A program made the position numbers and the translations under genes. Of a stretch of DNA of 64,000 bases, positions 57,806 through 64,000 are shown piece by piece. How positions within the stretch are numbered: the stretch's first letter is position 1; each line of letters begins with the position of its first letter. The DNA comes from Cellulophaga baltica (lineage in GTDB: Bacteria > Bacteroidota > Bacteroidia > Flavobacteriales > Flavobacteriaceae), in NCBI RefSeq assembly GCF_018861125.1, contig NZ_JAHKQN010000013.1, positions 283,160 through 347,159 on the forward strand, written 5' to 3'. The notes beneath the pieces are model-generated. The model saw nothing but the letters and a program-made list of their open reading frames with translations. It had not been told where the DNA came from and made no database searches.

Positions 57806-59611
57806 ATGAAAACTATTTTTCTTCTTATTTTCCTAACCTTTACCGCACTTACAATTGCACAAACAAACAATTACAGTATTTCTTTTGAAAATGCTATTCA
57901 CCACGAAGCAGTAATTAAAGCAAATTTCTCTGATGTTAATTCTAAAGTTTTTACTGTTAGAATGAGTAGAACCTCTCCAGGCAGATATGCATTGCACGAA
58001 TTTGCTAAAAATGTGTATAATTTTAAAGCGATCGATAATAAAGGTAACTCTCTGAAAGTGACAAGGCCGAATCCGTATCAATGGGATATTCATAATCACA
58101 ATGGTACAGTTAATATTAGCTATACACTTTTTGCTAATCGTGCAGATGGCACTTATAGTCAAATTGATGAAACTCATGCCCACTTAAATACCCCTGCAAC
58201 CTTTATGTATGCTCCTGAGTTTTCAGAAAGAAAGATTGAAATAAATTTTAAGCCTCGTGAAGATTTAAATTGGAAGATTGCCACACAATTACCACTGGTT
58301 TCCGGAAATACGTACAGCGCCCCAAATCTTCAGTATTTTATGGATAGCCCTACTGAAATTAGCGATTACAGTATTAGAAAATTTGACGTAATTGAAGCTA
58401 ACGGAAAAAAGAAAACAATAAAGTTTGACTTACACCATAATGGAACTGAAGAAGAACTTGATACTTATTTTGAAAAAGTAAAGAAAATAGTTTTGGAAGA
58501 AAAAAAAGTGTTTGGTGAGCTTCCTGATTTTGATTACAATGAATATACTTTTTTAGCATGTTATATGCCAAATGCTTCAAGAGATGGTATGGAACACCGA
58601 AACTCAACAGTTTTAACTAGTTCAAAAAGTTTAGCTGATGGCGGTATGGAAGGTAATATTGGTACTGTTTCTCATGAGTTTTTTCACTCATGGAATGTTG
58701 AGCGAATAAGACCGCAATCATTAGAACCTTTTAATTTTGAAGAAGCAAATATGAGTGGTGAATTATGGTTTGCTGAAGGCTTTACAAGCTACTATACCAA
58801 TCTTATTTTGTGTAGAGCAGGTATTATCAGTAAAGAAAAGTATGTAGAAGGACTAACTGGAACTTTTAATTATGTTTGGAATTCACCCGCAAGACAGTTT
58901 TTTAATCCTATTGAAATGAGTTACCAAGCTCCTTTTGTTGACGCAGCAACTTCCGTAGACCCCGTAAATAGAGAAAATACATTTATTTCATACTATTCAT
59001 ATGGTAGCATGCTCGGTTTGGCTCTAGATTTACAACTACGTGACAACAAATTGAATTTAGATGATTTTATGAAGTTAGTTTGGAACACTTATGGTAAAAA
59101 AGAAATACCATATACGATTCAAGACTTGAACAATAGGTTGAATGAATATGCGGGAAAAGAATTTGGCGATGATTTCTTTAATAAATACATCTATAAAAGT
59201 GAAATGCCTGATTACAAAAATCTTTTAAATACAGTAGGTGTTGTTTTAACCCAAGATATTTCAACACCTTACTTTGGAACCAATGCAGTTATAAATTCTG
59301 ATTTAAATGGCAAAATTTCTGGTGCAATAAAAATTGGCAGTCCTGCCTATATCGCTGGTATTGAAAAAGATGATATTATTACATTAATAAATGGCAAACC
59401 TTTTCCGAACGGACAAAAGTTTAGCGACTATATAAACAAATTTAATGTGGGTGATAAATTAACTATTGATTTTCTAAGATATGAAGTCAAAAAAAAAACC
59501 ATAATAAAACTAGGTTCTAACCCTTTATATAAAATAGAATTAATAGAAAAAAGTGGCAATCAGCCTTCAAGGAAAATTATAAAAAATAGAAAGGCATGGC
59601 TTAAATTATAA
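57806..59611 (+). CDS. M61 family aminopeptidase with PDZ domain
   Basis: 601 residues with signal peptide (1-18, ending TIAQ). An N-terminal beta domain is at about 20-190 and a thermolysin-like domain has the zinc motif HEFFH at 290-294 (GTVSHEFFHSWNVERIRP), with the third ligand Glu in ELWFAEGFTSYYT about 25 residues on. A C-terminal PDZ-type domain is at about 480-580 (GAIKIGSPAYIAGIEKDDII). M61 enzymes are glycyl-type aminopeptidases; this one is periplasmic or secreted. Transcribed alone, divergent from bioF. Confidence 0.94.
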   Translation: MKTIFLLIFLTFTALTIAQTNNYSISFENAIHHEAVIKANFSDVNSKVFTVRMSRTSPGRYALHEFAKNVYNFKAIDNKGNSLKVTRPNPYQWDIHNHNGTVNISYTLFANRADGTYSQIDETHAHLNTPATFMYAPEFSERKIEINFKPREDLNWKIATQLPLVSGNTYSAPNLQYFMDSPTEISDYSIRKFDVIEANGKKKTIKFDLHHNGTEEELDTYFEKVKKIVLEEKKVFGELPDFDYNEYTFLACYMPNASRDGMEHRNSTVLTSSKSLADGGMEGNIGTVSHEFFHSWNVERIRPQSLEPFNFEEANMSGELWFAEGFTSYYTNLILCRAGIISKEKYVEGLTGTFNYVWNSPARQFFNPIEMSYQAPFVDAATSVDPVNRENTFISYYSYGSMLGLALDLQLRDNKLNLDDFMKLVWNTYGKKEIPYTIQDLNNRLNEYAGKEFGDDFFNKYIYKSEMPDYKNLLNTVGVVLTQDISTPYFGTNAVINSDLNGKISGAIKIGSPAYIAGIEKDDIITLINGKPFPNGQKFSDYINKFNVGDKLTIDFLRYEVKKKTIIKLGSNPLYKIELIEKSGNQPSRKIIKNRKAWLKL

Positions 59612-59624
59612 ACAAGATTAATAA

Positions 59625-59703
59625 ACACCTATAATAAGTATCATTTTTGTCAACAAACATAAAGGTTTAATATTAAATGTAAACCCTTACTTACTATAGG
59701 TGT
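59625..59703. repeat. Long inverted repeat with nested stem-loop
   Basis: Outer arms ACACCTATAATAAGTA (59625-59640) and its complement with one mismatch (59688-59703); inside, AAGGTTTA pairs with TAAACCCTT around ATATTAAATG. It fills the gap between two convergent genes, so it may end transcription both ways, but the long loop is unusual for that. Confidence 0.55.
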
Positions 59704-59731
59704 CAATTTATTTTAAAATCTAGAATATGAA

Positions 59732-60034
59732 TTAAGCAACTGCATCGAATTTCTTATTACTACAATGTAGTTTTTGTATTCTTCCTTCAAGTAATTTTGA
59801 GTATTCTAGTTGATTTTGAGCAATTTTTTCATAATCATAAGCAACTGAATTACCTACAGCAACAGAACCGGTTTTGTTCTTATTTCTCACTAAGGGTCTA
59901 CTGCCTATACTAGTTCTAAAAAACTTTTTGTTGAACCTTGCTAATAATTTTTCTAAAAAGGTTACTGATTTTTTTTCAGTAAAAGCTGTAGTCTTTTCAA
60001 CAGCTATTTCATTTGTAATTTGAATAGTTTGCAT
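59732..60034 (-). CDS. Small hypothetical protein next to the polysaccharide locus
   Basis: 100 residues, basic in the middle (RFNKKFFRTSIGSRPLVRNK), no signal peptide or TM segment, and no family I recognise. The C-terminal half (YDYEKIAQNQLEYSKLLEGR) is helical. Codon use is like its neighbours. It stands alone on the minus strand between the M61 gene and the upxY-like gene. Confidence 0.55.
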   Translation of the reverse strand: MQTIQITNEIAVEKTTAFTEKKSVTFLEKLLARFNKKFFRTSIGSRPLVRNKNKTGSVAVGNSVAYDYEKIAQNQLEYSKLLEGRIQKLHCSNKKFDAVA

Positions 60035-60203
60035 ACGTCATTAAGATTTGGGTTCTGTAAAAGTAACGAATTAAATTATATTATATTACAAAAGGATGAC
60101 TTTTTATGATGAAATTTCCTACAAATATTTTTTAAAAATTAATTTTTAACTCAATCAAATTTTACTTTAACTCAAATAAAATTAAGTCTTTACGATAAAT
60201 AAA

Positions 60204-60241
60204 AACCACAAAAACTATATCAAATTAAAAGATATGTGGTT
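60204..60241 (+). promoter_or_regulatory. Leader stem-loop upstream of the upxY-like gene
   Basis: AACCACA (60204-60210) pairs with TGTGGTT (60235-60241), extended by TATATC/GATAT inside, followed by a T/A-rich stretch ending TTATTTTTGACAGG. In Bacteroides, UpxY proteins act on the untranslated leader of their own operon, so this could be the target structure. The rest of 60035-60312 is AT-rich with nothing else clear. Confidence 0.45.
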
Positions 60242-60312
60242 AAAAATTTAACTTATTTTTGACAGGTATTTCTGTTAAAACAGGAAGCATAACAATACAA
60301 AATATTTATTTT

Positions 60313-60786
60313 ATGAACTGGTATGTAATATATGTACAGTACAGAAAAGAAAAGAAAATAGCCCAGCAACTTGAAAATATTGGTATAGATGTGTATTGTC
60401 CAATCATTAAAGAAATTAAACAATGGAGCGATCGGAAGAAAACAATTGAAACACCATTATTTAAATCATATGTTTTTGTACGACTCGATGAAAAAGAAAG
60501 AAAACGTGTTTTTGATATTTCAGGAGTGATACGTTATTTATTTTGGCTTGGTAAACCGGCAATAGTGAAAGATGAAGAAATAAATACTATTAAAAATTGG
60601 TTGGAAAATGATACTGTTGAAGAAATTACTTTATCAAATTTAATACCTGGTGATCAATTATTAATTAAAAATGGCTTTTTAAAAAATCATAATGCAATTA
60701 TACAAGAAATTGGTAAAAAGAGAATGCGATTAATTATTCCTGGATTAGATATTGTTTTAAATGCTAGAATTAAAGATGTGGTTTAA
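60313..60786 (+). CDS. UpxY-like (NusG-family) transcription antiterminator
   Basis: I use the ATG at 60313 (MNWYVIYVQYRKEKKIAQQL), which gives 157 residues and starts at the NGN fold; an upstream TTG would add 18 residues. The NGN signature is seen in WYVIYVQ, DVYCPIIKEIKQWSDRKKTI and PLFKSYVFVRLDEKERKRVF. A KOW-like end reads LIPGDQLLIKNGFLKNHNAI. UpxY/LoaP/RfaH-type NusG paralogues keep RNA polymerase going through long polysaccharide operons, which fits the gmd and fcl genes downstream. Confidence 0.9.
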   Translation: MNWYVIYVQYRKEKKIAQQLENIGIDVYCPIIKEIKQWSDRKKTIETPLFKSYVFVRLDEKERKRVFDISGVIRYLFWLGKPAIVKDEEINTIKNWLENDTVEEITLSNLIPGDQLLIKNGFLKNHNAIIQEIGKKRMRLIIPGLDIVLNARIKDVV

Positions 60787-61165
60787 TAATTAATTTTAAA
60801 CATGAAAAATTAACACATCACCTTATGACAAATTTAACAGCAGAATAAGACATTTAACTTATCTCAATGATAGAGGTACCTAAATATATTATAACCATAT
60901 AAACATCTATAATATTATATACATCGTAAATATCAATAGAGATTCAAATGAAACCTTGTAACTTAAACTTAGCGTGTTTAATTTTAAATGTTTTAAGGTT
61001 TTATTTACATTTAAAAAAAGTATGAAATGACTCTGAATATCAGATATTTCTTCTTTTTGATTTCAACTATGTGGCTTTCAATTTGTGGCTAACAATGCGG
61101 AGCGGTACCAAAGAATTAATAAATAGTATAAAAACAAAATAACCATTTTATAAATAATTTAAATT
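60787..61165 (+). other. 379-base gap between upxY-like gene and gmd
   Basis: AT-rich, no reading frame of substance. It contains a short dyad GAATATC...GATATTTC (about 61036-61051) and a GC-richer patch GCGGAGCGGTACC near 61097-61109. I see no terminator with a T-run, no match to a JUMPstart/ops element and no repeat. It may hold a second promoter or UpxY target for the polysaccharide genes. Confidence 0.4.
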
Positions 61166-62278
61166 ATGAAAGTAGCATTTATTACCGGCGTAACTGGACA
61201 AGATGGCGCTTACCTTAGCGAATTTTTACTTAAAAAAGGATACCAAGTTCACGGTCTTAAAAGAAGAGCGTCATTATTTAATACGGATAGAATTGACCAC
61301 CTATACCAAGATCCTCATGTAGAAAATCGTAATTTTATTTTACATTATGGTGATATGACGGATAGTACTAACCTAATTCGTTTAATTCAAGAAATTCAAC
61401 CAGATGAAATTTACAACTTGGCCGCAATGAGCCATGTACAAGTTTCTTTTGAAGTTCCTGAATATACCGGTAATGCTGATGGTTTAGGTACACTTCGTAT
61501 ATTAGATGCTGTACGTTTATTAGGCTTAGAGAAAAAAACACGTATATACCAAGCTTCAACATCTGAATTATATGGTAAGGTGCAAGAAGTTCCTCAATCA
61601 GAAACTACACCTTTTTATCCTCGTAGCCCGTATGCGGTTGCTAAAATGTATGCTTTTTGGATTACAGTAAATTATAGAGAAGCATACGGAATGTATGCAT
61701 GTAATGGTATTCTATTTAATCATGAATCTCCTATTCGAGGGGAAACTTTTGTAACTCGTAAAATTACTCGCGCAACTTCAAGAATTGCTCTTGGCTTACA
61801 AGACAAATTATACCTAGGAAACTTAGATGCAAAAAGAGATTGGGGTCATGCAAAAGATTATGTTCGTATGATGTGGATGATCTTACAGGCAGAAGAGGCT
61901 GAAGATTGGGTTATTGCTACAGGTAAAACTACTCCAGTTAGAGAGTTTGTTCGTATGGCTTTTAACGAAGTTGGTATAGAACTTGAATTTAAAGGAGAAG
62001 GTATTGACGAAAAAGGATATGTAAAAGCTTGTAACAACCCTGAATTTCAAATAGAAATTGGAAAAGAAGTTCTTGCAGTTGATCCTAAATATTTTAGACC
62101 TACTGAAGTTGATTTATTAATTGGTGATGCTACAAAAGCGAATACTAAATTAGGTTGGATTCCTGAATATGATTTACAGGGCTTACTTAAAGATATGATG
62201 CAAAGCGACATTAAGTTAATGCAGAAAGATCAGCATTTGAAAAAAGGAGGTTACGAAACTTTTAATTATTTCGAATAA
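61166..62278 (+). CDS. gmd: GDP-mannose 4,6-dehydratase
   Basis: 370 residues, extended SDR. It turns GDP-mannose into GDP-4-keto-6-deoxymannose. The Rossmann motif is [19 protein letters not shown] at 8-26, the catalytic triad region is [14 protein letters not shown] (about 132-145) with [10 protein letters not shown] (YxxxK, about 157-166), and [18 protein letters not shown] (about 188-205) is the Gmd signature. The fcl gene follows after 81 bases, giving the complete route to GDP-L-fucose for a surface glycan. Confidence 0.97.
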   Translation: MKVAFITGVTGQDGAYLSEFLLKKGYQVHGLKRRASLFNTDRIDHLYQDPHVENRNFILHYGDMTDSTNLIRLIQEIQPDEIYNLAAMSHVQVSFEVPEYTGNADGLGTLRILDAVRLLGLEKKTRIYQASTSELYGKVQEVPQSETTPFYPRSPYAVAKMYAFWITVNYREAYGMYACNGILFNHESPIRGETFVTRKITRATSRIALGLQDKLYLGNLDAKRDWGHAKDYVRMMWMILQAEEAEDWVIATGKTTPVREFVRMAFNEVGIELEFKGEGIDEKGYVKACNNPEFQIEIGKEVLAVDPKYFRPTEVDLLIGDATKANTKLGWIPEYDLQGLLKDMMQSDIKLMQKDQHLKKGGYETFNYFE

Positions 62279-62359
62279 AGATTTAATTCTAAAAATTAAA
62301 CGCATGCCATATATAATAAATATGTGGTATGCTAATAAAAAAGTTCGTCAATATCATAT

Positions 62360-63442
62360 ATGGAAAAAGAAGCTAAAATTTACGTTGCTGGTCACCGTGG
62401 CCTAGTAGGTAGTGCAATCATAAAAAATTTGCAAGCAAGAGGGTACAGTAACTTTGTTACTAGAACTCACAAAGAACTCGATTTAACCAACAGTGTTGAT
62501 GTCGCTAATTTTTTCGATAAAGAAAAACCAGATTATGTTTTTTTGGCAGCGGCAAAAGTAGGTGGTATTGTAGCAAATAATACATATAGAGCTGATTTCA
62601 TACATGATAACTTAATGATACAAAATAATGTGATTCATCAAAGTTATGTTCATAAGGTTAAAAAAATGATGTTTTTGGGCAGTACCTGTATCTACCCTAA
62701 ACTTTGTCAACAACCAATGAAAGAAGATTATCTGCTAACTGATACTTTAGAATATACTAACGAACCATATGCAATAGCTAAAATAGCAGGTATTAAAATG
62801 TGTGAAAGTTACAACTTGCAATATAAAACAAATTTTATATCTGTAATGCCAACAAATCTTTACGGCCCTAATGACAATTTTGACTTAGAAAAATCTCATG
62901 TATTACCGGCTCTTATTCGAAAAATGCATCTTGGTAAAGCTTTAGAAAATAATGACTGGGAAACTATTAGAAAAGATTTAAATAATCTCCCTATCGAAGG
63001 TGTTGATGGTGGCGCAAGTGAAAATGCTATTTATTCGATTTTAGACAAGTACGGAATTCAGAAAAAAGAGAACACCGTGCATTTAGAAATTTGGGGCTCA
63101 GGAAAACCGATGAGAGAGTTTTTATGGAGTGAGGACATGGCCGATGCTTGTGTATTTCTAATGGAAAAAAGAAACTTTGAAGATTGTTATGATACGACAA
63201 CTAAAGAGATTCGAAACACTCACATAAACATTGGAACAGGTATAGATATTTCAATAAGAGACTTAGCATTACTTATAAAAGAAAATATTGGTTTTGAAGG
63301 TAAATTGTTTTTTAACATTGACAAACCAGATGGTACCATGAAAAAATTAACTGACCCATCAAAACTACATGCATTAGGCTGGAAACACACCGTAGAACTA
63401 AAAGAAGGAGTCACTAGAATTTATGACTGGTACACTAAATAA
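62360..63442 (+). CDS. fcl: GDP-L-fucose synthase
   Basis: 360 residues, extended SDR, epimerase/reductase that finishes GDP-L-fucose. Rossmann motif [20 protein letters not shown] at 9-28, catalytic [20 protein letters not shown] with [16 protein letters not shown] (YxxxK) and [20 protein letters not shown]. An insertion at about 200-245 ([20 protein letters not shown]) makes it longer than the E. coli enzyme, as often in Bacteroidota. Follows gmd. Confidence 0.96.
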   Translation: MEKEAKIYVAGHRGLVGSAIIKNLQARGYSNFVTRTHKELDLTNSVDVANFFDKEKPDYVFLAAAKVGGIVANNTYRADFIHDNLMIQNNVIHQSYVHKVKKMMFLGSTCIYPKLCQQPMKEDYLLTDTLEYTNEPYAIAKIAGIKMCESYNLQYKTNFISVMPTNLYGPNDNFDLEKSHVLPALIRKMHLGKALENNDWETIRKDLNNLPIEGVDGGASENAIYSILDKYGIQKKENTVHLEIWGSGKPMREFLWSEDMADACVFLMEKRNFEDCYDTTTKEIRNTHINIGTGIDISIRDLALLIKENIGFEGKLFFNIDKPDGTMKKLTDPSKLHALGWKHTVELKEGVTRIYDWYTK

Positions 63443-63572
63443 AAATAATTTTTTTTATTATTTTATAAGTATAGCTTATAATATTTAGTACAAAGTTTCT
63501 CCAATTAATTTTATTGTTTGACAACCAACCAATAACTAACCAAATTAATATAACATATACTAAAGGTTACAA

Positions 63573-64000
63573 ATGAAAAAGTCATATTTTGTCGTCCCAC
63601 TTTCATTTATATTTCATATAATTTCCATCAACTTAATATTATATTTACTTACTCCTGAAACTTACAGAAGTGGTTATAGTATATTATATTACAATATATC
63701 TTGGTATGTAGTTACCTACAGCATTGATTTCTATCCTACTTCTAGAAGAGAAGGCTTTGGAACTAATTTGAGAAATTTTCTTTTGCTTTTTATTCTGTAT
63801 GGCCTAGTGTTTTTTACCTCTTTTACTTTTTTGGGTCAACACCATTATGATTCGTCTTTCTTAGTGCTAGTATATCTACTTATCTGCCTAGTACTAACAT
63901 TCTTCAGAATGGTTTTTTATTTCTCAAGAAACCTTTATAGGTCTCAAGGCTACAATAAAGGCGTACGTGCTGTAGTAATCGGAAGAGATAAAAACTTAAA
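63573..64000 (+). CDS. Polyprenyl glycosyl-1-phosphate transferase, N-terminal part, cut by window end
   Basis: The frame opens at the ATG at 63573 and runs past the window end; 142 residues are visible. Four TM helices alternate with short loops (VVPLSFIFHIISINLILYLL, then LLLFIL...FTSFTFLG and FLVLVYLLICLVLTFF), followed by GVRAVVIGRDKNL, the start of the Rossmann-like CoA_binding_3 segment. This is the layout of WcaJ/CpsE-type initiating transferases that load the first sugar phosphate on undecaprenyl phosphate. The catalytic domain lies beyond the window. Confidence 0.85.
   Translation, partial: MKKSYFVVPLSFIFHIISINLILYLLTPETYRSGYSILYYNISWYVVTYSIDFYPTSRREGFGTNLRNFLLLFILYGLVFFTSFTFLGQHHYDSSFLVLVYLLICLVLTFFRMVFYFSRNLYRSQGYNKGVRAVVIGRDKNL

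Noticed and set aside
61090-61112. GCGGAGCGGTACC as a JUMPstart/ops element for RfaH-type loading
   Set aside because: It does not match GGCGGTAGCGT and there is no surrounding JUMPstart sequence.
1-64000. tRNA, rRNA and tmRNA genes
   Set aside because: No cloverleaf-type sequence with a T-loop GTTCRA and CCA-side pairing was found in the gaps inspected by eye.

Overview
The window is low-GC DNA from a member of the Bacteroidota, most likely a marine-type Flavobacteriaceae. The evidence is: gliding genes gldD and gldE; an rplU product with a helix-hairpin-helix tail; two large TonB-dependent receptors; a Bacteroidota-type TssD (Hcp); an UpxY-like antiterminator ahead of polysaccharide genes; DUF3127, DUF2490, DUF4301 and PepSY-like families; and promoters of the form TTTG-N19-TAnnTTTG. 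I saw no tRNA, rRNA, CRISPR array, integrase or complete insertion sequence.

Layout. 1-6.8 kb: housekeeping genes (aat, an SSB-like DUF3127 protein, a histidine kinase, HIT, greA) with a BLUF blue-light receptor between greA and the HIT gene. 6.8-9.4 kb: a TonB-dependent receptor behind a TPP riboswitch, so very probably a thiamine importer. 9.5-15.5 kb: a hybrid histidine kinase and a convergent sigma-54-dependent response regulator, followed by four PepSY-like secreted-protein genes. These four, plus a fifth copy at 22.4 kb, all carry the same -24/-12-like promoter (GG-N10-TC). 15.7-22.2 kb: an accessory cassette of tssD with a C-terminal extension, a 1138-residue putative type VI effector, two near-identical formylglycine-generating-enzyme-like lipoproteins, a decayed third copy and a decayed unknown gene. 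22.9-26.5 kb: an operon of a phosphopantetheinyl transferase, a thiamine-binding YkoF-like protein, a PnuC-type transporter, a NadR-like kinase and DUF4301. 26.5-29 kb: ahcY and an SDR reductase. 29-34.8 kb: phytase, TonB receptor and a TPR/LuxR-type regulator. 35-39.7 kb: rplU-rpmA and two M16 peptidases. 39.8-41.8 kb: a possible metal-handling pair and a lipoprotein. 41.8-48.1 kb: mutY-ssb-gldE-gldD, HU, a 29-residue basic protein, rng and recX. 48-57.7 kb: an outer-membrane protein, a JmjC/cupin protein and a biotin locus (bioF, bioD, bioA, a ketoacyl synthase, bioB) that also contains an NfeD/flotillin pair. 57.8-64 kb: an M61 peptidase, then the start of a capsule or exopolysaccharide locus (upxY-like, gmd, fcl, glycosyl-1-phosphate transferase cut by the window end).

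Two systems deserve most attention. The first is the PepSY regulon: five monocistronic secreted proteins with the same sigma-54-like promoter 33-39 bases upstream of each start, TGTGTAA-type motifs further upstream, and a sigma-54 activator and a sensor kinase encoded next door. The second is the orphan T6SS cargo cassette, where translationally coupled, duplicated lipoproteins with a SUMF1/FGE fold but without the catalytic cysteine pair sit directly behind the effector gene, as immunity proteins usually do.
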